A stretch of 62,898 bases of DNA from JBBRYB01 sp038238115. Lineage in GTDB: Bacteria; Actinomycetota; Actinomycetes; Propionibacteriales; Nocardioidaceae. Below, piece after piece: positions 41,836 through 50,156 of this stretch (position 1 is its first letter; each line of letters opens with the position of its first letter). Below the pieces are notes generated by a model. It did not search any database, was not told the DNA's origin, and worked only from the letters and a program-made list of their open reading frames with translations. Where the stretch lies: the NCBI GenBank assembly GCA_038238115.1, contig JBBRYB010000021.1, forward strand, positions 1-62,898. The letters run 5' to 3'. Position numbers and translations under genes: made by a program.

Positions 41836-42753
41836 ATGGCGAGATTGCGCTTTTGCGCCTACCAGTATCAGCATCTGCCGTTGGACGTGCTGGCGCGGCG
41901 GTGGGGTGAGGCACAGCGACTCGGCTTCGACGTGGTGTGGAACTGTGACACGGTGGTCGAGCCGGACCGACCACGTCACGTGATGTACGACGGTCCCACC
42001 ACACTGACACTGATGTCGGGCGCTACCAGCGAGATTCGGGTGGGCACCCTGGTCTCGAGCCTCTACTTCCGACAACCGGTGACCCTCGCCAAGGCCAGCA
42101 TGACACTGGACCAGTTGACCGGTGGACGCCTGGAGCTTGGCCTCGGCGTCGGTGACCCCTCTGCGGGTGGGCCGTTGGCGGGCGTCACCTGGTCCCCGGC
42201 GGAGCAGGTGGCCCGTTTCCGCGAGTTCATCGAGCTGGTCGACCTTCTACTACGGCAGGAGGTCACGTCGTACTCCGGCGCCTACTTCAGCTGTACGGAG
42301 GCGGAGATCATCCCTGGCCCGGTACAGCAACCTCGCCCGCCGATCACGGTCGCCGCCCACGGGCCGAAGATGCTGGCCATCGCGGCCCAGTTTGCTGATG
42401 GCTGGAGCTCGTGGGGCGGCTACGGCGTCGAAACCGAGGCGGACTTCTACGAAGTCACCGCACGGCGGTGCGAACAGTTCGACGAGCTGGTCGACCGGCG
42501 CGACCGTGACCCGACGAGCATCAGGCACTCCATCGTGTGCTTCCCGCCGCTGACTCCGTGGGAATCGGCGGACTACTTCACCGACATGGTCGGCAGATTC
42601 CGCTCCGTCGGGATCGACGAGTTCGTCCTCTACTGGCCGCAGTCCTGGCGATCGGATGCTCATCACGAACAGCACGTGTTTGAGCACGTCGCAAACGAGG
42701 TGATCCCGGCGCTCCGCAGGCACGGCTCCAACGTTTCCGACGCACTGACGTGA
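41836..42753 (+). CDS. Luciferase-like (LLM class) flavin/F420-dependent oxidoreductase
   Basis: A 305-residue TIM-barrel of the bacterial luciferase superfamily. WGEAQRLGFDVVWNCDTV, EIRVGTLVSSLYFRQPVTLAKASMTLDQLTGGRLELGLGVGD and the domain end HGPKMLAIAAQFADGWSSWG are typical. In actinobacteria most such proteins use F420 or FMN; the cofactor and substrate cannot be read from sequence. Stands alone after the NmrA pseudogene. Confidence 0.9.
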   Translation: MARLRFCAYQYQHLPLDVLARRWGEAQRLGFDVVWNCDTVVEPDRPRHVMYDGPTTLTLMSGATSEIRVGTLVSSLYFRQPVTLAKASMTLDQLTGGRLELGLGVGDPSAGGPLAGVTWSPAEQVARFREFIELVDLLLRQEVTSYSGAYFSCTEAEIIPGPVQQPRPPITVAAHGPKMLAIAAQFADGWSSWGGYGVETEADFYEVTARRCEQFDELVDRRDRDPTSIRHSIVCFPPLTPWESADYFTDMVGRFRSVGIDEFVLYWPQSWRSDAHHEQHVFEHVANEVIPALRRHGSNVSDALT

Positions 42754-42902
42754 AGATCCCAGGCGAGTAGCTATTCATCCCACGTCCAGCTCATCACCGC
42801 CGGGAGCGCGTCATTCGCCGCCTATGACCTGGGGCATTGACCCTTGATCGGCTTGGAGGTCTAGAAGTAGCCTCTATGTTTCTGCGATTGAGGGAGATAA
42901 TG

Positions 42903-43409
42903 ATGGGCGAGGAGACCGAGACTGCGGTTCTCGCTGGAGGCTGCGCCTGGATCATGCAGCACCTGTTGCGCCAGCCCGAAGGAGTCATTTCCACCCGAAC
43001 CGGATTCATGGGCGGCGAGAACGACGATCCGACCGAGGAAAACAACATCGGTCATGCCGAGGTCGTTGAAGTCATCTTCGATCCCGTGCGGCTCTCGTAT
43101 CGGGGACTACTGGAGGTGTTCTTCCAGGTTCACCGAGCCGACCTTGATGAAAGTGTTGTTGGTTCGCAGTATCGCTCCGAAGTCTTTTGCACGAGCCCGG
43201 AGCAGCGGAGGGTGGCCGAAGAGGTAGTCCGCGACGTTGACGCGTCGGGCCATTGGCCCGGTAAGACGGTGACCAGCATCAGCGAGGCCGTGCTGTTCTG
43301 GGAGATGGGACCTGAGGATCAGGACTACTTCCTGCGGTTTCCGCACGGCTGCAAACCCCCATTCCCTCGGCAGGACGACAGATCCGAGCACCTTCCCGCG
43401 TTTGCTTAG
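42903..43409 (+). CDS. Divergent MsrA-like peptide methionine sulfoxide reductase
   Basis: A 168-residue MsrA-fold protein; ATG 42903 is 6 nt after AGGGAG. The Cys nucleophile is kept (C14 in GGCAW) and so is the Glu (E53 in GHAEVV), but three usual active-site residues differ: Phe of GCFW is Ala15, Tyr of the GY.GG motif is Phe (TGFMGG), and Asp of the ND.G.xYRS motif is Val86 (SVVGSQYRS). Tyr90 remains. Either substrate recognition has changed or activity is low. Standard MsrA reduces Met-S-sulfoxide in proteins. Confidence 0.82.
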   Translation: MGEETETAVLAGGCAWIMQHLLRQPEGVISTRTGFMGGENDDPTEENNIGHAEVVEVIFDPVRLSYRGLLEVFFQVHRADLDESVVGSQYRSEVFCTSPEQRRVAEEVVRDVDASGHWPGKTVTSISEAVLFWEMGPEDQDYFLRFPHGCKPPFPRQDDRSEHLPAFA

Positions 43410-43560
43410 CCGAGCGTGAGGTCCCGTCGATCACGTCACCACCTACCGGTGGTTCCAACGCGTTGGGAGGAGGACAGCGACGCGTTGGCTCCGATGGTGG
43501 ACAGGCTCGCGGAGACCTGACCGAGCAAGCGGACCTCGGGGCCACTTGAAGGGGTCGGCG

Positions 43561-43806
43561 TCAGCCGAGGAGGCCCTCACGTGCTGAGAGGTCGGCGAGC
43601 AGTTCGCGATGGCGCCTCTCCTCGACGTGCGTCCGAGTGCGCCCGCGAGGTCCGCCAGGTATAGGTCGACCGGTCCGGCATCGAACGAGCCGGTGGCAGC
43701 AATCATCCCGGACGCCGGCAACAACAATTCGTACGTCGACCGGATGGCGTCCTGGTCGCCAACCGCGAGAGCCGCGCTCACTCGAGCTCTCATCGATCGG
43801 TCACCG
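43561..43806 (-). pseudogene. C-terminal remnant of a TPR/BTAD-type regulator
   Basis: SMRARVSAALAVGDQDAIRSTYELLLPASGMIAATGSFDAGPVDLYLADLAGALGR (in pieces) and, after a frame change near 43615, RHRELLADLSAREGLLG with a stop at 43561. This is the C-terminal helical end of large LuxR/BTAD-like regulators; the rest is absent. The shift is again minus-one class. Confidence 0.55.
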
Positions 43807-44060
43807 GAATGACGTGAGACCAGGACCAGCCGATCGGGCGAGGCGGCCGAGCCGACGGCAGGTCCGGCGAAACCGGCATGGCCTGGGGCCACTCATCGCC
43901 CTGCGACCGATGCGCATCCACTTCCAGCGCCGCACGCTTAGCGTCGAGGTGTCGAAGAAACGCGCCCCCACACTGGCGAGCGCTGCGTGCACATATCCCA
44001 AGGACAACGAGCCCCGCACCTTCGGCGTCCGGGGACTGGCTCGACGCGGACCACGAGCCC

Positions 44061-45176
44061 CTAACGCTGCACTCGGGCGCTTCCTCCGTCAACGAGTCGA
44101 GTGACCTCAGCGAGGGTGACCATGCTGGTGTCTCCGGGGGTGGTCATCGCCAGGGCGCCGTGGGCAGTCCCATAGTCCACGCAGGACTTGAGATTGAGGT
44201 CGGTGAGCAGGCCATAGATGAAGCCGGCCACGAAACTGTCCCCGCCGCCGACCCGGTCGAGAATCTCGAGGCCGGGTCGTGGCCTGGCGGCCGCAAAGCC
44301 ACTGTTGCGCGCCCAGGCGAGCGCATCCCAGTCGTTGACGCTGGCCGACCGCACCGTGCGCAGAGTGGTGGCGACGACCTGGAGGTTCGGGTAGCCAGAC
44401 GACACCTGCTTGATGATTCGTCGATAACTGGCGTGGTTCAGATTGGTGAGGTCAGACTCGTCGCTGCCGGTGCTGACACCCAGGCAGGCGGCGAAGTCCT
44501 CCTCATTTCCGAACAGCACGTCGACCAGCCCGGCGACCGCGCGGTTGACCCGCTGGGCGGCGTCCTGGCCACCGTGGCGCGCCCACAGGCTGGGCCGGTA
44601 GTTGAGGTCGTAGGACACTATCGTGCCGTGGTGCCGAGCCGACTGGACCGCCGCCGTCACGGTGTCGGTGGACTTCTCCGACAGCGCCGCAAAGATGCCG
44701 CCGGTGTGGAACCACCGCACGCCCTGTCGCCCGAAGAGGTCGTCCCAGTCCACGGCGTCGGGTGCCAGCTGGCTGGCTGCGGTGTGGCCTCGGTCCGAGA
44801 CGCCGACGGCGCCGCGGACGCCGAAACCGCGTTCGGTGAAGTTGAGCCCGTTGCGAACGCCGTACCCGACCCCGTCATGGGGCACCCAGCGGATCAACGA
44901 GGTGTCTACTCCTCCCTGCAGGATGAGGTCCTCGACCAGCCGTCCGATCTCGTTGTCGACCAGTGCTGTGGCCACGCCGGTCCGCAGGCCGAAGCAGCGG
45001 CGCAGGCCGCGGGCGACGTTGTACTCACCGCCACCTTCCCAGACCCGGAAGCTGCGGGTCGTGCGGATGCGCAAGTCGCCGGGGTCGAGTCGCAGCATCA
45101 CCTCGCCAAGCGAGACCAGGTCATAGCGGCAGGACTTGGCGTCGCGGAGTACGACGGTGGGCTCAGAGGTCGTCAT
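44061..45176 (-). CDS. kdgK: 2-keto-3-deoxygluconate kinase (PfkB family)
   Basis: A 371-residue ribokinase-fold sugar kinase. SLGEVMLRLDP and GGGEYNVARGL are the N-terminal KDGK-type motif (substrate contact), and DRVGGGDSFVAGF with Asp313 is PfkB signature 2 (catalytic base). It phosphorylates 2-keto-3-deoxygluconate to KDPG. Its start overlaps the stop of the KDPG aldolase gene (ATGA), which makes the assignment to KDG kinase, rather than another PfkB kinase, convincing. Last gene of the sugar operon. Confidence 0.9.
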   Translation of the reverse strand: MTTSEPTVVLRDAKSCRYDLVSLGEVMLRLDPGDLRIRTTRSFRVWEGGGEYNVARGLRRCFGLRTGVATALVDNEIGRLVEDLILQGGVDTSLIRWVPHDGVGYGVRNGLNFTERGFGVRGAVGVSDRGHTAASQLAPDAVDWDDLFGRQGVRWFHTGGIFAALSEKSTDTVTAAVQSARHHGTIVSYDLNYRPSLWARHGGQDAAQRVNRAVAGLVDVLFGNEEDFAACLGVSTGSDESDLTNLNHASYRRIIKQVSSGYPNLQVVATTLRTVRSASVNDWDALAWARNSGFAAARPRPGLEILDRVGGGDSFVAGFIYGLLTDLNLKSCVDYGTAHGALAMTTPGDTSMVTLAEVTRLVDGGSARVQR

Positions 45177-45841
45177 CGCGCGTCCTTCAGATCGCGGGCG
45201 CCTGCCACTGCGGCCGCGCGCGACGCCGCTGCCGTGATCGCGGCCCAGTCGTGGCTCGCCAACGCGTCGGCCGGGGTGAGCCAGCTGCCTCCGACAGCGA
45301 GCACCGACGGCACGGCCAGGTAGTCGACGAGTTCGGCCTCACTGATCCCGCCAGTGGGGATGAACCGCATATCGGGATAGGTGCTGGCGTACGCGCGCAG
45401 GGTCGCCGGGCCGCCAAGCGCGGAGGCCGGGAAGACCTTCACCGCGCGCAGCCCGGACTCCAAGGCGTGCTGCAGCTCGGTGGCGGTGGCGATGCCGGGA
45501 TAGATCGGCATTCCGTGCTGCCGGCTGCGCTCGACGACCTGGTCGCTCCAGCCGGGAGTCACCAGGAAGCGAGCCCCCGCTGCCACCGCCAGATCGACCT
45601 GGTCGACGGTGGTGACCGTGCCGGCCCCGACCAGTAGGTCCGGCACGGCGGCGAGGTTGCGGATGGCCTGCTCGGCGTCGGGCGTGCGCAGTGTCAGCTC
45701 GATGGTGGCGAGTCCTCCGCGCTGCAGTGCGTGGGCGAGGTCAACGGCCACGCTCACGTCCTCGAGGACGACGACCGGGATGACCCCGCAAGCCTGCAAG
45801 GTCCGGGTGAGCTCGGCTTCCATCTGGGCGGCCGCGCTCAT
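45173..45841 (-). CDS. eda: KDPG/KHG aldolase
   Basis: A 222-residue class I aldolase. E48 and R52 in TIELTLRT and Schiff-base Lys135 in VKVFPAS correspond to E. coli Eda E45, R49 and K133; VGAGTVTT and FIPTGGIS form the phosphate site. It splits KDPG into pyruvate and glyceraldehyde-3-phosphate. ATGA overlaps on both sides, so it is tightly coupled to the kinase and the ASRT-like gene. Confidence 0.94.
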   Translation of the reverse strand: MSAAAQMEAELTRTLQACGVIPVVVLEDVSVAVDLAHALQRGGLATIELTLRTPDAEQAIRNLAAVPDLLVGAGTVTTVDQVDLAVAAGARFLVTPGWSDQVVERSRQHGMPIYPGIATATELQHALESGLRAVKVFPASALGGPATLRAYASTYPDMRFIPTGGISEAELVDYLAVPSVLAVGGSWLTPADALASHDWAAITAAASRAAAVAGARDLKDAR

Positions 45842-46251
45842 GACGACACCGGGAAGGCAATGGTCGACATGAGTGCGTTGGCGGCCTGGCGGGAGTCCAA
45901 GCGGGTGTGCTGGACCACGATCGGGGCGCTTGAGCAGATCAGGATCGAGTAGTCCACGCCGCGGGGCACCGGCTCGGGGTCCACGAGGTCGTTGAGCCGC
46001 TGATGGTGGACCCGTTGAGCTGGAATCGTGAGGCGGTAGGGCCCGGCCGGCGCCCGGTCCTCGAAGTAGATGGTCAAGCTCACCTCGGCCGTTGTGTCAG
46101 TGGCGTTGAGAATGCAGGCGCTCTCGTGGCTGGTCATCTCGGGCTCGGGGCCTGTGCTGGTGCTCGGGATCCAGCCGTCGGCTATGACCCAGGCGCGGGC
46201 GCCGATGGAGAGCGCCTCGGGCTGGGTCGAAGGGTCTGGGGTGTTGGTCAT
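45838..46251 (-). CDS. ASRT-family protein (Anabaena sensory rhodopsin transducer-like)
   Basis: A 137-residue protein highly typical of the ASRT family: IGARAWVIADGWIPS, TGPEPEMTSHESACILN, LTIYFEDRAPAGPYRLTIPA, the NDL-DPEP-VPRGVDY run and PIVVQHTRLDSRQAANALMSTIAF. The founding member binds a cyanobacterial sensory rhodopsin; most homologues sit in carbohydrate operons and are predicted small-molecule (sugar) binders. That fits here, between an SDR and KDPG aldolase. ATG 46251 is used since GGAGG lies 4 nt upstream. Role may be sugar binding, mutarotation or lactone handling; unproven. Confidence 0.88.
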   Translation of the reverse strand: MTNTPDPSTQPEALSIGARAWVIADGWIPSTSTGPEPEMTSHESACILNATDTTAEVSLTIYFEDRAPAGPYRLTIPAQRVHHQRLNDLVDPEPVPRGVDYSILICSSAPIVVQHTRLDSRQAANALMSTIAFPVSS

Positions 46252-46274
46252 CATCCCTCCTTGGGACAGACCTG

Positions 46275-47051
46275 TCAGATGCTGATGGATGCCTTTGCGA
46301 GGACCCCACCGTCGCAGACCAGGTGGGAACCGGTGACGTAGGAGGCGTCGTCGCTCAGCAGCCACACTGCCGCCCGAGCGGGCTCCGATGGGTCAGCGAC
46401 CCGCCCAAGGGGCACCTCGCGCCGGATGACCGCGCGCATCACGTCGCGTTCGGCGGGTGGCACGCCCACCCACATGAGCTCGGTCTCGGTGGCTCCCGGG
46501 ACCACGGCGTTGACCCGGATGCCGTGCCGCGCGTAGTCGACGGCGAGGCTGCGGACCAGCGCGGAGACACCGCCCTTGGAGGCGGAGTACGCGGCCGCGC
46601 CGCCGGCGCTGAAGCCGACGTACGCGGCGGGTGAGGAGCAAAGTACTAGCGCTCCATGGCGGTCATGGGCGAGCAGGCCGGCGACCACTGCCTGGCTGAC
46701 CAGGAAGGTCCCGGTGAGGTTGATGTCGAGCACGTCCTGCCAGCGTTCCCTGCTGAGCTCGTGGGTGGGACCGCCCAGGTCGACGCCGGCCGCGGCGACG
46801 AGGCGGTCGGGCACGATGCCGGCCTCGGCGAGCCCGGTGAACAGGACCTCGATGTCGGCGGGCCGCGACACGTCGCAGGCGTACGCGGTCGCAGCGCCAC
46901 CTCCGGCCGAGATCTCGCGGGCGACCCCGGCAGCCTTGTCCAGGTCGCGATCGACCAGCAGGACGGAGCCGCCGCGCCGGGCGGCCTCGAGCGCAGCCGC
47001 GCGGCCGATGCCTGCGGCGGCTCCGGTGATGAGGACGGTGTGCCCGTTCAC
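46275..47051 (-). CDS. NAD-dependent short-chain dehydrogenase/reductase
   Basis: A 258-residue classical SDR. TGAAAGIG at 9-16, Asp34 after the second strand (NAD preference), S139/S140, Y155 and K159 in YSASK. The usual NNAG is AAAG. The GTG start overlaps the stop of the sugar-binding protein gene. In this operon it is a good candidate for the sugar (glucose) or sugar-alcohol dehydrogenase that produces the aldonate for the dehydratase encoded across the divergent promoter. Confidence 0.9.
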   Translation of the reverse strand: MNGHTVLITGAAAGIGRAAALEAARRGGSVLLVDRDLDKAAGVAREISAGGGAATAYACDVSRPADIEVLFTGLAEAGIVPDRLVAAAGVDLGGPTHELSRERWQDVLDINLTGTFLVSQAVVAGLLAHDRHGALVLCSSPAAYVGFSAGGAAAYSASKGGVSALVRSLAVDYARHGIRVNAVVPGATETELMWVGVPPAERDVMRAVIRREVPLGRVADPSEPARAAVWLLSDDASYVTGSHLVCDGGVLAKASISI

Positions 47052-48370
47052 TGGGCCTCGAGGATCTGGGTTAGCTGCGTCTGGAGCTGCTGTGCCGCCT
47101 CTTCTGGCGTGGCCGCACCCTTGAGACAGGCGTTGAACTGCGTGGCCATGACGTGCGACATGTCCGCGTAGTACGGCGACTGCGGTGGGGTGACCGTCTG
47201 CGCGATCTGGGTCTTCGCCTGCTTGATGGCGGGCTGGCTGTCGATGAGACCCTGGTCGTCGTAGAGGCTGGTGCGCGTGGGCAGGTAGCCGATGGTCGTT
47301 GCGGTGCGGGTCTGCTGCCGGGCGCTGGAGATGAACTGGGCCAGCTCGAAGGCGCTGTCGCGCTGGCTCGACTGGGCGTTGATGTAGAGGCTCCAGCCGC
47401 CCCCGAGGTTGACCGGCGGCACGCTCGCGGACAGCCGCGGGACGCTGGTGACCCCGACCTGGCTCGGGTCGACCTTGCTCGTCTCGGCATTGCTGAGGTC
47501 GCCGAAGACGTAGGCCCAGTTGCGGTGGAACACTGCCTGTCCGGCGAGGAACGGCGCCTCGGCGTCGCCCTCCTGATAGTTGGCGACCGCGGCGGGAGAC
47601 ACCCCGGAGGTGACCATGGAGAGCTCCGTCTCGAGTCCGCGGATCACCTCGGGCGAGTCGGCGGTCACGTGGTCGCCGTCGAGGACCTTGCCGCCGCAGG
47701 TCTGGATGAACTCGTTGCCCAACAAGGTCCCGCCCTCGTAGGTCGCCCCGGTGAAGGTGAACCCGTTGGCGATGTGCTGGTCGGTCATCACCTTGTGGGC
47801 CATGTCCTGGAGCTCCTGCCAGGTCACCGGCGGCTCGCTGAAGCCGGCCTTGTCGAGCAGGTCCTTGCGGTAGTAGAGCAGCCCGACGTCGGTGAAGAAC
47901 GGGACGCCGTAGAGCTTGCCGTCGTAGGTGTTCGACGCGATGGTCGCCGGGAGGTACGCCGCGCGCTGGCTGGGCGTGAACGACTCGCTCAGGTCGGCGA
48001 GCCAGCCGTGGGCCCCGAACTGAGCCGGCCACGACACGTCGCCCGCGAAGACATCGACGTTGGTCGATCCGGACTGGAGCTCGGTGCGCATCTGCGCGAA
48101 GTAGCTGTCGGTGTCCGACGGCATCTCGCGCACCGTGATCTTGAGGCCGTGCTTGGCAGCGTACGCCGCGACCGGCTTCTTCACCGCCGGGAAGAGGTCA
48201 GACGTCAGACCGAAGGTGAGAGCCCTGTCCGACGACGAGGAGCCTTTGCCGCACGCGGCGAGGACGGGAGCGCAGGCCAGGCTGAAGGCCAGCCCGAGGC
48301 CGGACTTGAGGACCACGCGGCGCGACGGTGCCGTCGCGCTCATTGCAGGGGTTGGGCGACGGTGGGTCAC
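47048..48370 (-). CDS. Sugar ABC transporter substrate-binding lipoprotein
   Basis: A 440-residue family-1 solute-binding protein. Twin arginines R17-R18 (PSRRVVLKSG) and lipobox LAAC with Cys40 indicate Tat export and lipid anchoring. NVDVFAGDVSWPAQFGAHGWLADLSE and YGVPFFTDVGLLYYRKDLLDKAGF are typical of maltose/trehalose/alpha-glucoside binding proteins. Start GTG 48370 has AGGAA 5 nt upstream; an ATG at 48343 is possible. Works with the MalF/MalG-type permeases upstream; no ATPase is encoded, so it must share a common one (MsiK/MalK type), as is usual in actinobacteria. Confidence 0.92.
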   Translation of the reverse strand: MTHRRPTPAMSATAPSRRVVLKSGLGLAFSLACAPVLAACGKGSSSSDRALTFGLTSDLFPAVKKPVAAYAAKHGLKITVREMPSDTDSYFAQMRTELQSGSTNVDVFAGDVSWPAQFGAHGWLADLSESFTPSQRAAYLPATIASNTYDGKLYGVPFFTDVGLLYYRKDLLDKAGFSEPPVTWQELQDMAHKVMTDQHIANGFTFTGATYEGGTLLGNEFIQTCGGKVLDGDHVTADSPEVIRGLETELSMVTSGVSPAAVANYQEGDAEAPFLAGQAVFHRNWAYVFGDLSNAETSKVDPSQVGVTSVPRLSASVPPVNLGGGWSLYINAQSSQRDSAFELAQFISSARQQTRTATTIGYLPTRTSLYDDQGLIDSQPAIKQAKTQIAQTVTPPQSPYYADMSHVMATQFNACLKGAATPEEAAQQLQTQLTQILEAQ

Positions 48371-48396
48371 GAGAATTCCTTTCGTTCGACGGGGTG

Positions 48397-49260
48397 TCAT
48401 TCGTTGATCGCTCCCGCCGTTAGCCCGGCGACGATGCGGCGTTGGAAGGTCAGGACGAGGATCGCCAGGGGAACGGTGACGACAAGGGACGCGGCGGCCT
48501 GGGCACCGTAGTCGGGGGTGAACTGGTTGGCGGTGAAGTTGGGGATCAGTACGGTGACCGGCCACCCGTCCTGGTTGAAAAGGAACGTGTTGGCAAAGAG
48601 GTACTCGTTCCACACGGTGATGAAGATCAAGATGGCGGTGGTCGCCACGCCCGGCGCCGCCACAGGGAGCATCACCCGCCAGAGCGCCTGCAGCGGCCCG
48701 GCGCCGTCGATCCGCGCCGCATCCTCGAGGTCGGTCGGCAGCTGGCGGAAGAACGTGACCATGATCCACACAGCGAGCGGGAGCGAGAACGCCGTGTCCA
48801 CGGCCACCACGGACCAGTAGGAGTCCAGCAGGTGTAGGTCGCGGAACTCGATGAACAGTGGCGCGATCGCCGAGACCGCGGGGAAGAAGGACACCGCCAG
48901 GATGGCGGCCAGCACGGCACCGCTGAAGGGCACCCGGAACCGGGCCAGTGCGTACCCGGCGAGAGTGCCGAGCAGGACGGTGATCACGGTGGTGATACCG
49001 GCGATCCGCAGGCTGTTGACCAGGGCTCCGGTGAACAGCGGGTCGGCGAAGATCACCCGATAGTGAGAGAAGGTGAAGGAGTGCGGGAGGACGGTCGGCG
49101 GAACCTGGGCCTGCTCGACCGGGTCGACGATGCTCACCTTGACGATCCAGAGCAGCGGGACCACGACCGACGCGGCGATGACGCCGACCGCGACCCGGAG
49201 CGCCACCGTCGAGCCCCGCGCCCTCGGCGTGGGTCCGCGCTTGGGCATACGTCGGGTCAC
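48397..49260 (-). CDS. Sugar ABC permease, MalG type
   Basis: A 287-residue permease with six helices and the EAA motif DLEDAARIDGAGPLQALWRVMLPV. The family pattern WNEYLFANTFL is also present. GTGA overlap with the MalF-type gene, 26 bp before the binding-protein gene. Confidence 0.94.
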   Translation of the reverse strand: MTRRMPKRGPTPRARGSTVALRVAVGVIAASVVVPLLWIVKVSIVDPVEQAQVPPTVLPHSFTFSHYRVIFADPLFTGALVNSLRIAGITTVITVLLGTLAGYALARFRVPFSGAVLAAILAVSFFPAVSAIAPLFIEFRDLHLLDSYWSVVAVDTAFSLPLAVWIMVTFFRQLPTDLEDAARIDGAGPLQALWRVMLPVAAPGVATTAILIFITVWNEYLFANTFLFNQDGWPVTVLIPNFTANQFTPDYGAQAAASLVVTVPLAILVLTFQRRIVAGLTAGAINE

Positions 49261-50156
49261 CGCGACGCCGCCTTGTCGCCGCCGCGGCCCAGGCTTCGCA
49301 TGAACACCACCGCGATCAGGATCGAGGTGGCGAAGATGAAGACCGCCGCCGAGGAGCCGTGGGCGAACTCGAGCTCGCTCACCCGGATGTCGCGGTAGAC
49401 GTAGGTCGACAGCGAGTCGATCTGGTTGAGACCCATCACGTAGACCAGGTCGTACACCGCCCACGCCTGCAGCGTCCGGAAGAGGATCGCGACGAGCATC
49501 GCGGGGCGCAGCAGCGGCAGCGTGACGTGCCAGAGCCGTTGGAAGGGACCGGCGCCGTCAACGGTGGCCGCCTCCAACACCGAGGACGGGATCGACTGCA
49601 GACCGGCCAGCAGAAGGTAGGCGACGAACGGGGTGGAGGTCCAGACATCGACCACGATCGCGGCCGTCAACAGATCGCCCCGGCTGGACAAGATCGAACC
49701 GTGCACCAGGCCGACTTCGGTGAGCAGCGTGCTGACGATCCCGGTCTGGTCCTGGAGCATCAGCCGCGCAAGCACCGCCGCGACCGACAGGGGGAAGGCC
49801 CACGGCAGCAGCACGATGGAGCGCAGCACCGCCCGCCCCTTGAACGCCTGGTGCAGCACGATCGCCACCGCCAGGCCGAGCACCAGCTCCACCGCGACAG
49901 CAGCGACGGTGAAGATCGCGGTGTTCTCGAGGGCTGCGCGGAAGGCGGGGTCCTGGGCGATGTAGCGGTAGTTCTCCAGGCCGACGTACAGCCCGGAGCT
50001 CTCCACCGTGGCGTGGTGATAACTCAGGTAGACGGTGGCCGCCACCGGCACAAGCGTCACCAGCAGGATCACCACCAGGGTGGGAGCCACCAGCAGGGCG
50101 CCGAGTCGGCGCTCGCCCCTCCGGGCGGGCGCGAGGCCGCGCCTGGCCGACGTCAC
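49257..50156 (-). CDS. Sugar ABC permease, MalF type
   Basis: A 299-residue permease; helices from LGALLVAPTLVVILLVTLVPV onward and the EAA motif VLEAATVDGAGPFQRLWHVTLPLLRPA. Starts within the stop of the glycosidase gene (ATGA overlap). Forms the heterodimeric channel with the MalG-type subunit. Confidence 0.94.
   Translation of the reverse strand: MTSARRGLAPARRGERRLGALLVAPTLVVILLVTLVPVAATVYLSYHHATVESSGLYVGLENYRYIAQDPAFRAALENTAIFTVAAVAVELVLGLAVAIVLHQAFKGRAVLRSIVLLPWAFPLSVAAVLARLMLQDQTGIVSTLLTEVGLVHGSILSSRGDLLTAAIVVDVWTSTPFVAYLLLAGLQSIPSSVLEAATVDGAGPFQRLWHVTLPLLRPAMLVAILFRTLQAWAVYDLVYVMGLNQIDSLSTYVYRDIRVSELEFAHGSSAAVFIFATSILIAVVFMRSLGRGGDKAASR

Noticed and set aside
43878..45323. Long plus-strand open frame of 481 codons
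   Set aside because: It lies antisense to kdgK and eda, whose catalytic motifs are clear; its protein is low-complexity and matches nothing.
47153..48511. Plus-strand open frame of 452 codons
   Set aside because: Antisense shadow of the sugar-binding lipoprotein gene; composition is that of reversed codons (many Val, Gly, Arg, His).
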